NCBI RefSeq assembly: GCF_900116765.1
Contig: NZ_UETC01000001.1
Span: 922,581 to 986,580, forward strand
Length of the DNA: 64,000 bases
Source of the DNA: Jannaschia seohaensis
GTDB taxonomy: Bacteria; Pseudomonadota; Alphaproteobacteria; Rhodobacterales; Rhodobacteraceae
Direction: 5' to 3'
This document shows positions 56,901 to 64,000 of this stretch, one piece after another. Every line of letters starts with the position of its first letter. The stretch's first letter is position 1. The notes below the pieces were generated by a model, which was given only the letters and a program-made list of their open reading frames with translations, made no database searches and was not told where the DNA came from. A program made the translations under genes and the position numbers.

Positions 56901-57141
56901 CTCCGAGGCTCCCGCTGCCGAGGCCCCCGCGGCGGAGGAGAAGCCCAAGAAGCGCCCGCGCGCCCGGGCCAAGGCGCCTGCGCCGACAGCGACGCCCTCC
57001 GAAGCGGTCGCCGAAATGGCTCAGGCCGTGGAAAGCGTTGCGGCCGAGGCTCGGGCGGAGCCTGAGCCGGAGCCTGCGGAGGCGCAGCCGGCCGAGGAAA
57101 GCAAGCCGAAGCGCAGAGGGTGGTGGTCCTTCGGGTCGTAA
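53938..57141 (+). CDS. rne: ribonuclease E
   Basis: The main endoribonuclease for mRNA decay and rRNA/tRNA processing. It has 1067 residues from ATG 53938. The S1 domain starts at about 36 (LAGNIYLAKVTRVEPSLQAAFVDYG) but is split by an acidic low-complexity insertion at about 95-355, then resumes at YKIQEVIKVRQIMLVQVVKEE. The catalytic Asp575 (AIDVNSGK) and Asp618 (VIDFIDM) and the zinc-link CPHC (676-679) are intact. The C-terminal third (about 780-1067) is Ala/Glu/Lys-rich and disordered, the degradosome scaffold. The S1 insertion is typical of alphaproteobacterial RNase E. Confidence 0.97.
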   Translation: MAKKMLIDATHPEETRVVVVDGNKVEEFDFESLNKRQLAGNIYLAKVTRVEPSLQAAFVDYGGNRHGFLAFSEIHPDYYQIPKADRDALLAEERAFAEAMAAEAEAEAEDDIAEAEETSDAEAEAPAEKPKKSRSRSRTRTRGRKKADEPSEKGEDMSEAASEAAAASDADQPTPPAEDTAAADAAPTETKTESEAEQPGPEGGAALEAAADETPASAPSETGSTGDTPQAGGSDADPDKEDGDGPVTTMSEGAGLEDESVSAEASDGDAPDDTPETPAAVTAPRAEPMGMETVDLSDGDNGDDTLVEEPAPKRSRTRSRKKAKPEPTEVETDSTVETVADDDSPDEVRPPRKPRPRKYKIQEVIKVRQIMLVQVVKEERGNKGAALTTYLSLAGRYCVLMPNTARGGGISRKITNAADRKKLKEIANEIDVPQGAGLIVRTAGAKRTKSEIKRDYEYLQRQWEQVRELTLKSIAPAPIYEEGNLIHRTIRDLYSREIDEVIVEGEAGFRQAKDYMKLIMPSHAKNVKQHPEGGQPLFSKYGVEAYLDSMFNPTVQLKSGGYIVIGITEALVAIDVNSGKSTKEGSIEETALKTNLEAADEVARQAKLRDLAGLIVIDFIDMDERKNNAAVEKRLKEALKHDRARIQIGRISGFGLLEMSRQRLRPGMLEATTQPCPHCHGTGLIRSNDSVALQVLRMLEEEGTRRRSREVTARLPVGVANYLMNEKREHLASIEQTYGMAVRIEVDPSLLGDDVPPLDRSKTPTRQVPKVAPSVVAMDTSWTSETEDEDEEEAPEAEAEAAEAEAKPPAQEEQPKKKRRRRSRRRKSNGDGEGSAQEASETAAPKADDAAEAAQDAAAETAQEDAAPVAEAPSEEKPRGKSRTRSRRKKADTLADEAVSAPADAAPAEPEPEAEAKPEEVPAAEAKPEEAPEAEAKPKKRSRTRSRAKAPAEGTAEAPAEGIAAETPAEPVAETPAAPAPEETAPQASEAPAAEAPAAEEKPKKRPRARAKAPAPTATPSEAVAEMAQAVESVAAEARAEPEPEPAEAQPAEESKPKRRGWWSFGS

Positions 57142-57159
57142 CCACCCCCTGTAAAACGC

Positions 57160-57198
57160 GGACGGCGCGCCCTTCGGGGCGCGCCGTTCTGCTTTTTC
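57160..57198 (+). terminator. strong rho-independent terminator of rne
   Basis: ACGGCGCGCCC-TTCG-GGGCGCGCCGT (57162-57187) forms a near-perfect GC stem with a tetraloop, followed by TCTGCTTTTTC. It is the clearest intrinsic terminator in the window. Its right edge touches the stop of the convergent M48 gene. Confidence 0.9.
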
Positions 57199-58489
57199 AG
57201 CGCCGCGCCTCCGCCACGGCCAACACGTCCTGCGCCCGCAGCCAGCCGCCCGAGCCGCGCGGCAGCAGGCCCACGGCCCGCTCCGCCAGGGTTTTCGCGT
57301 CATCGAGGCGCCCGGTCGCTGCCGCCCGCTCGGCCGCGGCGACGGTTGCAAGCCCTTGCTGCCCCGCCCGCGCATGGGCCGTGGCAAGGTCGCGCAGCAT
57401 CGACGGGTCGCTCGGATCCTGCCCGCGGGCGGCGATCAGCACGCGCAACGCCTCCGCGTCCTGCCCGGCGGCCAGCAAGGCACGGCCGAGCCCGGCCTGG
57501 ATCAAGGCTTCGCGCGGGGCGAGCTGCGCGGCACGGGCATAGGCGCGGGCGGCTTCGGCCGGGCGGCGGCCCTCCAACAGGAACTGGCCCCGCAATTCGT
57601 GGTAGTAGGCATCCGAGGGGCGCGCCGCGATCAGCGCGTCGATGCCCGAGAGCGCCCTGCTCAGATCGGCGCGCCGATGATAGGCGATGGCCCGGCCGAG
57701 CACCGCGAATTCCGAGTTGTCGCCCTGGAGCGCGCGCAAGGTCCGTCCCGGCGGACGGGTGAAGGCACGTAGCTTCATCGCCGCGCGCCCATACCAATAT
57801 TCGACCGCCGAACGATCCCGCGCCCGGGGCGTGACGCTGGCGGCGAAGGCTTCCACGGCGCGGATGCGGTCACGGGTCAGCGGGTGGCTCTGGGCATAGG
57901 GATCCTGGCGGCCGGCGGAGAGGAACTCCTGCCCCTCGATCAGCTCCAGCACGGCCAGCGTGGCTTTTGGGTCGGTTCCTGCCGCCGCCATCCAGCGCAG
58001 GGCGCTCTGGTCGGCGGAGGCTTCCTCGGCGCGGGTATGGGCGAAGAGGCTGCGCCGCGCCGCCGCGCTGGTGCCCGCCGCGACGCCGAACCCCGCCTCC
58101 GCCCCGCCCGCCGCGGCGGCCGCGGCGCTCAGGATCAGGCCCAGCCGCGCCGCCGTGGACGCATCGCGGATCGCGGCGGGCCGCCGCGTGAGATGGCCGT
58201 TGACGATATGCGCGGCTTCATGGGCGATCACGGCTTGCAGCTCGTCTGAACTGTCCAGCCGCAGGATCAGACCGGAATGGAGAAAGATCGCCCGCGCATT
58301 CGCCACGAACGCATTCAGGCTGTCATCCTCGATCACATAGATACGCACCGACGCCGGCAGCCCCGCCTGCTGGAAGATCGGCTGAGCCACCTGACGCAGC
58401 GCATGTTCGATCTCCGCGTCCCGGATCAGCGTTCGGGCGAGGGCGGGCTGGGTCAGCAGCAGGGCGAGGACGAGGACGATGCGCAGCAT
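57197..58489 (-). CDS. M48 metalloprotease with TPR repeats (BepA/YfgC-like)
   Basis: A periplasmic zinc protease and chaperone that helps assemble or remove outer-membrane proteins. The 430-residue form from ATG 58489 has a signal peptide (about 1-18), zinc motif HEAAH at 90-94 and a third ligand in EEASAD (Glu156). The TPR-rich C-terminus runs from about 250 to 430 (DAYYHELRGQFLLEGRRPAEAARAYARAAQLAP). This layout is that of BepA. A frame extending to 58681 adds an implausible N-terminus. It diverges from the aminotransferase gene. Confidence 0.92.
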   Translation of the reverse strand: MLRIVLVLALLLTQPALARTLIRDAEIEHALRQVAQPIFQQAGLPASVRIYVIEDDSLNAFVANARAIFLHSGLILRLDSSDELQAVIAHEAAHIVNGHLTRRPAAIRDASTAARLGLILSAAAAAAGGAEAGFGVAAGTSAAARRSLFAHTRAEEASADQSALRWMAAAGTDPKATLAVLELIEGQEFLSAGRQDPYAQSHPLTRDRIRAVEAFAASVTPRARDRSAVEYWYGRAAMKLRAFTRPPGRTLRALQGDNSEFAVLGRAIAYHRRADLSRALSGIDALIAARPSDAYYHELRGQFLLEGRRPAEAARAYARAAQLAPREALIQAGLGRALLAAGQDAEALRVLIAARGQDPSDPSMLRDLATAHARAGQQGLATVAAAERAAATGRLDDAKTLAERAVGLLPRGSGGWLRAQDVLAVAEARR

Positions 58490-58574
58490 GGGATCTCCTG
58501 TCGAAAGGGGGCGTTGACCCCGGTCGCCGGGGCGGTCCATCAGTCGCCGAAAGGCGCAGGGTAGGGGGCAGCTC

Positions 58575-59720
58575 ATGGGCGATGCAAGCGGGGTCTCGCG
58601 GCGCAGCCAAGTCGATCCGTTCATCGTGATGGACGTGATGGAGCGCGCGCGCGCGCTGGAGGAAGCGGGCCGGTCGATCATCCATATGGAGGTGGGCCAG
58701 CCCGGAACTGCCGCGCCCGCCGCCGCCCGGGCCGCGCTGGTGGCGGCGATGGAGGCGGGGCCGCTGGGCTATACCGTCGCGCTGGGCCTGCCGGAGCTGC
58801 GCGCCCGCATCGCGCAGCACTACGCGGAGTGGTACGGGGTCGATCTGGACCCGGCCCGCGTGGTCGTCACCTCGGGCGCGTCGGGCGGGTTCCTGCTGGC
58901 CTTCACAGCGCTCTTCGACGCGGGGCAGCGGGTCGGGCTGGGCCTGCCCGGCTATCCCTCCTACCGCCACATCCTGACCGCACTCAGCCTTGAGGCGGTC
59001 GGCATCGAGACCCGAGCCGAGGACCGCTATCAGCCGCGCCCCGAGGATCTGGGCGACCTGGACGGCCTGATCCTTGCCTCGCCCGGCAACCCCACGGGCA
59101 CGATGCTGGACCGCGACGCGCTGGCGGCGCTGGCGGCGGCTTGCCGCGAGAGGGGCGCCGCGCTGATCTCGGACGAGATCTATCACGGGCTCGATTACGG
59201 CCAGCGCGCCGTCAGTGCGCTGGAGGTGGATGACAACGCCACGATCGTCGGCTCCTTCTCCAAGTATTTCTCCATGACCGGCTGGCGGATCGGCTGGCTG
59301 GTCGTGCCCGAGGCGCATATCCGCACCTATGAGCGCCTGGCCCAGAACATGTTCATCTGCGCGCCCCATGCCAGCCAGATCGCCGCGCTGGCGGCGATGG
59401 ACGCGACCGAGGAATTGGAGGCAAACCGCGCCGTCTATGCCGAGAACCGGCGGCGGATGCTGGCGGGGCTGCCGCGCGCCGGGTTCGACCGGATCGCCCC
59501 GCCGGATGGGGCGTTTTATGTCTATGCGGACGTGTCGGAGCTGACCGATGACAGCCTCGCCTTCGCCGCGCGCATCCTGAACGAGGCGGGGGTCGCGGTG
59601 ACGCCGGGGCTGGATTTCGACCCGGCTCGGGGCGCGCGGACGTTGCGGTTCAGCTATGCCCGCGCGACGGCCGATATCGTCGAGGGGCTGGCCCGGCTCG
59701 CGCGCTTCACGGGCCGGTGA
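58575..59720 (+). CDS. PLP-dependent class I/II aminotransferase
   Basis: A 381-residue fold-type I aminotransferase. SRRSQVDPFIVMDVMERA and HMEVGQPGTAAP open it, with GLPELRARIA, ASPGNPTGTML and SDEIYHGLDY, and the PLP Lys230 in GSFSKYFSMTGWRIGW. It resembles the AspC/alanine-aminotransferase-like group; the substrate is not determined by sequence. Its stop overlaps the amidase start (TGATG), so the two are co-translated, which is an unusual pairing to consider for amino acid supply to the cell wall. Confidence 0.88.
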   Translation: MGDASGVSRRSQVDPFIVMDVMERARALEEAGRSIIHMEVGQPGTAAPAAARAALVAAMEAGPLGYTVALGLPELRARIAQHYAEWYGVDLDPARVVVTSGASGGFLLAFTALFDAGQRVGLGLPGYPSYRHILTALSLEAVGIETRAEDRYQPRPEDLGDLDGLILASPGNPTGTMLDRDALAALAAACRERGAALISDEIYHGLDYGQRAVSALEVDDNATIVGSFSKYFSMTGWRIGWLVVPEAHIRTYERLAQNMFICAPHASQIAALAAMDATEELEANRAVYAENRRRMLAGLPRAGFDRIAPPDGAFYVYADVSELTDDSLAFAARILNEAGVAVTPGLDFDPARGARTLRFSYARATADIVEGLARLARFTGR

Positions 59721-60889
59721 TGCGCTGGCTCGTCCCTCTGCTGCTGGCCCTGGCGGCGCCCGCTCAGGCGGAGCGGGCGGTGCCGCTGCCCGGTGCGGTC
59801 GCCGATGCGTCCTGGCGGGGGGCGCTGACGCTGGCCTTGCCGCTCGACCGTCCGGTGCCCTGGCGTGTCGCGGTCGAGGAGGGGCCCTGGCGGCTGGTGC
59901 TGGACACGGCCGAGGTCGACTGGTCGGCCCTGCCGCCGCCGGTGGACGGGGACGTGGCGGTCGGGCTTTTGCAGGGGCGGGTGGCCGAGGGCTGGTCGCG
60001 GCTGGTGATGGAGTTGTCGGGGCCGATGCGGATCGAGCGCGCCTGGATGGAGACCGGCGAGGGCGTCACCCTGCATCTGGAACTGGCCCCCGGCGCTGCC
60101 GCAGTGGCCCGCGTTGCGCCCGCCTGGGAAGCCCCGGACGAGGCCGCGCTGGCGACGGCGCCGGAGCGGCGGCGTCAGACAGGAGACCGGCCCTTGGTCG
60201 TGGCGCTGGACCCCGGCCATGGCGGCGAGGATCCGGGCGCCCTGCGGGAAGAGCTGAGCGAAGCAGAGCTGATGCTGTCCTTCGCGCGCGAGCTGGCCGA
60301 GGTGTTGCGCCGCAACGGTCACATTGTTGTGTTGACCCGGGAGGAGGACGTCTTCGTGGCCCTCCGCGCCCGGGCCAGCATCGCCCGGGCAGCCGGCGCA
60401 GACCTCATGGTTTCGCTGCATGCCGACGCGCTGGAAGGGGGCGGGGCTTCGGGCGCGACGGTCTACACCCTGTCCGACGAGGCCTCCGACACGGTCTCGG
60501 CGGAGCTGGCAGCACGGCTCGGGCGCGACGACCTGGTGGTCGGGCTGGAGTTGCAGGATCCGGGCGACGAGGTGGCCCGCGTGCTCTTGGACCTGGCGCG
60601 CACCGAAACCGATCCGCGCGCGGATATGCTTGCACGTCAGATGGTTGCGGAGATGAACGCCGCTGGCATCCGGCTGCACAAGCGGCCGCGGCTGGAGGCG
60701 GGTTTTACCGTCCTCAAGGCGCCGGACATTCCGTCCGTACTGGTTGAGCTGGGTTTCCTGTCCTCCCAGGCGGATCGCCGGAACCTGCGCAATCCGCGCT
60801 GGCGGTCCCGGATGGCGCAGGCCATCGCCACCGCCATCGAAGCCTGGGCCGTCGAGGATGCGGCCGCGGCCTCGAATCTGCGGCGCTGA
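59720..60889 (+). CDS. amiC: N-acetylmuramoyl-L-alanine amidase (AmiC type)
   Basis: A periplasmic zinc amidase that cuts peptidoglycan peptides during daughter-cell separation. Residues 1-18 form a signal peptide. An AMIN-like beta domain spans about 25-140. The Amidase_3 domain (about 160-385) shows LDPGHGGEDPGA with a zinc His, LSEAELMLSFAREL, SLHADA and PSVLVELGFLSS with the catalytic Glu. ATG 59720 is used; a GTG at 59717 is one codon earlier. It is followed by the PBP1A gene with a 101-base gap. Confidence 0.93.
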   Translation: MRWLVPLLLALAAPAQAERAVPLPGAVADASWRGALTLALPLDRPVPWRVAVEEGPWRLVLDTAEVDWSALPPPVDGDVAVGLLQGRVAEGWSRLVMELSGPMRIERAWMETGEGVTLHLELAPGAAAVARVAPAWEAPDEAALATAPERRRQTGDRPLVVALDPGHGGEDPGALREELSEAELMLSFARELAEVLRRNGHIVVLTREEDVFVALRARASIARAAGADLMVSLHADALEGGGASGATVYTLSDEASDTVSAELAARLGRDDLVVGLELQDPGDEVARVLLDLARTETDPRADMLARQMVAEMNAAGIRLHKRPRLEAGFTVLKAPDIPSVLVELGFLSSQADRRNLRNPRWRSRMAQAIATAIEAWAVEDAAAASNLRR

Positions 60890-60990
60890 CGCGCCGGCAT
60901 CCGCGAAGGATCGCCACATCGGGTGCGCTCGTCTGGACCCTGAGGGGGTGAGTTCCTATGCTAGAGGCGCCCGATACAAGGACAGTCTCC

Positions 60991-63591
60991 ATGAACGTCA
61001 AGGCAGCCACGGCCAGCGGAGGCCGCGCCCTCTATGGCGCGGCTCTGAGCATTTTCATGTTCGTGCTCTCCACCATTGGGGGCCTGTTCTCTGCGATCAC
61101 GCTGGGCATCATCGCGGCCGCCGTGACGGTGGGCGCGGTTCTGTGGATGTATGGCCGGGACCTGCCCAATCACGAGCAGCTGGCCCAATACACGCCCCCC
61201 ACGATCAGCCGAATCTATTCGGGCGAGGGCCGCCTGATGGACGAATTCGCCCGGGAGCGTCGCCTGTTCGCCCCCGCCGAAGAGATCCCGGATCTGGTCA
61301 AGCAGGCCTTCATCTCGGCCGAGGACAAGAACTTCTACCTGCATGCGGGCTATGACCCCGTGGGCATGGTCGCGGCGGCCGTCGACGCCGCGCGCGGCGG
61401 ACGCCTGCGCGGCGCCTCGACCATCACGCAGCAGGTGATGAAGAACTTCCTGCTGTCCTCCGACCGCTCCGCCGAACGCAAGGTCAAGGAGATCATCCTC
61501 GCGTCCCGCATCGAGGAGACGCTGTCGAAGGAAGGCATCCTGGAACTCTATCTCAACGAGATCTTCCTGGGGCAGAACAGCTACGGCGTGGCCGCGGCCG
61601 CGCAGACCTATTTCAACAAGCCTCTGGCCGCCCTGACCATTGAGGAGGCGGCCTATCTCGCCATTCTCCCCAAGGCGCCCAGCAACTACCACCCCGTCCG
61701 CAACGTCGAGGCGGCGATCGACCGGCGGAACTTCGTCCTGCGGGAGATGTGGGAGAACGGCTATATCACCCGCGGCGAAATGGAGGAGGCGCGCGCCAAG
61801 CCGCTGCTGACCGTCCAGTCGGGCCACTACGCCCCGTTCCGCGCGCAACTGCCGCCCCGCGACTACTTCACCGACGAGATTCGCCGCCAGCTGAGCCAGG
61901 ATTTCGGCGAGGAGGAGTTCTTTACCCAGGGCTTCACCGTGCGCGCGACCATCGATGCCGAGATGCAGGAGGTCGCGGCGGTCGCGCTCCAGCGCGCGCT
62001 GGAGAAATATGACCGCAGCCAGGGCATCTGGCGCGGCACCGGCGAGACGATCCCGGTCGAAACGCTCTCCGACGAGACTGCGTGGCGCGAGGCGCTCGCT
62101 GCGGTCGAGGTCAGCCGCGACGTCAAGCTGGAGAGCCCCTGGCATCCGGCCGTCGTCATGGAGGTCGCCGAACAGTCACTGACCCTGGGCGTGGAAGACG
62201 TGGCCGGGCGCGTCTCGGTCCCCCGCGAAGACATTCAGTGGATGCGCGGCGACTTCTTCGACAATTTCGAGCCGGGCGATGTCGTCCATGTCCGCCGCAT
62301 GAGCGACGACGACACCGGCGACCTGATCCGCTGGTCGCTGCGTCAGGTGCCCGAGGTGCAGGGCGGGTTCATGGCGATGGACGTGAATACCGGCCGCGTG
62401 TTGGCGATGCAGGGGGGCTTCAGCTACCAGCATTCGGTCTTCAACCGCGCGACCCAGGCCACGCGGCAGCCCGGCTCCAGCTTCAAGCCCTTCGTCTATG
62501 CGGCGGCGCTCGACTCGGGCTATCTGCCGAACACCATCGTCGTCGACGCGCCCATCGAGATCGACCAGGGCAATGGCGAGATCTGGCGCCCTCAGAACGC
62601 CTCCAACCGCTTCTACGGGCCCGCGCCGCTGCGCACCGGGATCGAGCGGTCGCGGAACCTGATGACGATCCGTCTCGCGCAGGATGTCGGCATGGACGTG
62701 GTCGGCGGCTATGCCGAACGTTTCGGCGTCTATGACGACATGCCGCCGCTGCTGGCCAACTCTCTGGGCTCGCAGGAGACGACGCTCTACAAGATGGTCG
62801 CCGCCTACGCGATGTTCGCCAATGGCGGCGAGCGGGTGGAGCCGACCCTCGTCGACCGCATCCAAGACCGCTACGGCCGCACCGTCTATCGCCACGACCA
62901 GCGGGACTGCCGCGACTGCGAGCAGTTCGCAACGCTCTCGCCGGGCTATGGCCCCCGCATCTTCTCCGACCGGGAGCAGGTGATGGATCCGATCACCGCC
63001 TATCAGCTGACCTCGATGATGAAGGGCGTGGTGGATCGCGGGACGGCGGCGCGCACGGTCAACCTGCCGGTGCCGATCGCCGGCAAGACCGGCACGACGA
63101 ACGACGCCAAGGATGTCTGGTTCGTGGGCTTCTCCTCGACCATCGTGGCGGGCTGCTATATCGGCCACGACAGGCCGAGATCCTTGGGACGCGGCGCGTC
63201 GGGGGGCGGCATGTGCGGCCCGGTCTTCAACGAGTTCATGTCCGAGGCCATCGAGAAATACGGCGGCGGTCCGTTCGAAGTGCCGCCGGGCGGCTATTTC
63301 GTGAAGATCGACCGCTATACCGGCGCGCGGCTGCCGGACTCGGCCAGTGGCGAGCATGTCGTGTCGGAATATTTCCGCGACGGCTTCGACACCTATGCCG
63401 GGCTTGGGCTCGGGGCGACGGTCATCGACGGAGGCTTTGCGATGTCGAGCGATCTGCCGCTCTTCGGTCGCGGCCAGAGCGACGACGATGGCGGCGACAT
63501 TTCGCGCGAAGTCCAGACCGTCACCGGGCGGAAGGTCATCGTGCCGCCCCGGGCGACCTTCGGGTCGCTGTCCTCGGGCGGCCTCTACTGA
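60991..63591 (+). CDS. mrcA: penicillin-binding protein 1A, bifunctional transglycosylase/transpeptidase
   Basis: It polymerises and cross-links peptidoglycan. It has about 866 residues from ATG 60991, behind a GGA ribosome site. Residues 17-54 hold membrane-anchoring hydrophobic segments. The GT51 domain has the catalytic Glu111 in SAEDKNFYLH and GASTITQQVMKN. An OB-like insert follows (about 330-440). The transpeptidase domain has SxxK at 496-499 (GSSFKP), SRN at 554-556 and KTG at 699-701. A start at 60958 would add 11 residues. The amiC-mrcA order is common in alphaproteobacteria, where prfB usually follows; here it does not. Confidence 0.96.
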   Translation: MNVKAATASGGRALYGAALSIFMFVLSTIGGLFSAITLGIIAAAVTVGAVLWMYGRDLPNHEQLAQYTPPTISRIYSGEGRLMDEFARERRLFAPAEEIPDLVKQAFISAEDKNFYLHAGYDPVGMVAAAVDAARGGRLRGASTITQQVMKNFLLSSDRSAERKVKEIILASRIEETLSKEGILELYLNEIFLGQNSYGVAAAAQTYFNKPLAALTIEEAAYLAILPKAPSNYHPVRNVEAAIDRRNFVLREMWENGYITRGEMEEARAKPLLTVQSGHYAPFRAQLPPRDYFTDEIRRQLSQDFGEEEFFTQGFTVRATIDAEMQEVAAVALQRALEKYDRSQGIWRGTGETIPVETLSDETAWREALAAVEVSRDVKLESPWHPAVVMEVAEQSLTLGVEDVAGRVSVPREDIQWMRGDFFDNFEPGDVVHVRRMSDDDTGDLIRWSLRQVPEVQGGFMAMDVNTGRVLAMQGGFSYQHSVFNRATQATRQPGSSFKPFVYAAALDSGYLPNTIVVDAPIEIDQGNGEIWRPQNASNRFYGPAPLRTGIERSRNLMTIRLAQDVGMDVVGGYAERFGVYDDMPPLLANSLGSQETTLYKMVAAYAMFANGGERVEPTLVDRIQDRYGRTVYRHDQRDCRDCEQFATLSPGYGPRIFSDREQVMDPITAYQLTSMMKGVVDRGTAARTVNLPVPIAGKTGTTNDAKDVWFVGFSSTIVAGCYIGHDRPRSLGRGASGGGMCGPVFNEFMSEAIEKYGGGPFEVPPGGYFVKIDRYTGARLPDSASGEHVVSEYFRDGFDTYAGLGLGATVIDGGFAMSSDLPLFGRGQSDDDGGDISREVQTVTGRKVIVPPRATFGSLSSGGLY

Positions 63592-64000
63592 GACGCGGAC
63601 CGCCCCTGACCGGTCATTCGGTCGCGTGGCGGTCTTGCGCTGTCTCGCCGCCCGGGGCCGGCTAGCCCACTGCCGGGGTGCCGGGGGGCCCGTCGGCGCG
63701 CCCAGTTCCGCGATCCGCGCCTCGATCTCGGCCAATTCTTCCGTGAGGGAAGCGGCCTCCGACTGGAACTCGTCCAGCGTGTCGCGCAGGGTCGCCTCCT
63801 CGCTCCGCGCCTCATCTAGACGCGCGCCAATATCGTCGAGCTCTGCCGCCCGCGCACCGATGGCGGCTTCGAGCTCATCGCGCCGGACCCGCGCCTCGGC
63901 CGCGCTAAAGCAACGGACGCGTTCGTAGACTCGGGACTATGTCGGGTGGCGTAGTTATGATTCACGTTGTGCAGGAGGGCTTTGGCGATGCCTGCACCGC
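63592..64000. other. terminal 400 bases with a gene fragment and a composition shift
   Basis: No intact gene. On the minus strand from about 63937 to 63680 a frame encodes a coiled-coil-like segment (ELEAAIGARAAELDDIGARL and LTEELAEIEARIAEL) without a proper start or stop; it may be the remains of a truncated gene. From about 63906 to 64000 the DNA is visibly less GC-rich than the rest (for example GTAGTTATGATTCACGTTGT). This may mark the edge of an insertion element or foreign segment that continues past the window. Confidence 0.4.

Noticed and set aside
55108..57387. Long minus-strand frame opposite rne (about 760 codons)
   Set aside because: It mirrors the Ala/Glu/Lys low-complexity region of RNase E and yields Arg/Leu/Gly-rich nonsense.

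Overview
The window is a dense, GC-rich stretch of bacterial chromosome. It looks like core DNA of an alphaproteobacterium, most likely a member of the Rhodobacterales/Roseobacter group. The evidence is the GcrA cell-cycle regulator, a phosphatidylcholine synthase (Pcs) plus a PE N-methyltransferase, the tolQRAB-pal-cpoB-tilS-ftsH order, an RNase E with a long acidic insertion in its S1 domain, tandem DUF1127 mini-proteins, a VPLPA-CTERM sorting signal and DUF6455-like small proteins. No rRNA, tRNA, prophage, CRISPR array or recognisable defence island was found. All functions are read from motifs and remembered family features; no database search was run.

Layout. 1-5 kb: accA, small redox proteins (DUF393, exported MsrB), a lipoprotein M48 protease and an exported esterase. 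4.5-10.2 kb: rimO, an AsmA-like protein, then a phospholipid block (psd, pssA, probable pmtA). 10.2-16.4 kb: a divergent MurA paralogue, gcrA, an ABC-2 permease, a DMT exporter, argF and argD. 16.5-18.6 kb: a cytochrome P460-like protein, a decayed IS5-type transposase, a REP-like palindrome pair and pcs, which gives a second route to phosphatidylcholine. 18.6-24.5 kb: an EEP nuclease, a DjlA-like co-chaperone, cobS/cobT and small membrane proteins. 24.5-27.3 kb: the one-carbon pair folD and fhs, separated by a perfect 16-bp hairpin. 27.7-39 kb: MOSC protein, ftsH, tilS, cpoB, pal, tolB, tolA, tolR, tolQ, ybgC (envelope integrity, all on the minus strand).

39-48.7 kb: a cupin-like protein, an exported trypsin-like protease with a VPLPA-CTERM tail, prmA, three DUF1127 genes, and ruvC-ruvA-(GIY-YIG gene)-ruvB, followed by a NagB-II type SIS protein, an AEC transporter and an MBL hydrolase. 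48.7-53.5 kb: purQ, a DctB/DctD-type two-component pair and a second EEP nuclease. 53.5-63.6 kb: rne behind a roughly 400-nt leader with a strong terminator, a BepA-like M48/TPR protease, an aminotransferase, an AmiC-type amidase and PBP1A. The last 400 bases hold no intact gene and end in less GC-rich DNA that may be the edge of a mobile or foreign segment.

The items most worth a second look are: an intergenic repeat family (hairpin plus a GAGTATTT core) present at least five times; the GIY-YIG nuclease-like gene embedded by overlapping codons between ruvA and ruvB; the DctD-type regulator that lacks the GAFTGA loop and has a scrambled Walker B motif; and the MurA paralogue with altered substrate-site residues. 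I did not see an obviously new multi-gene system. The window is mainly housekeeping DNA with a few unusual single loci.
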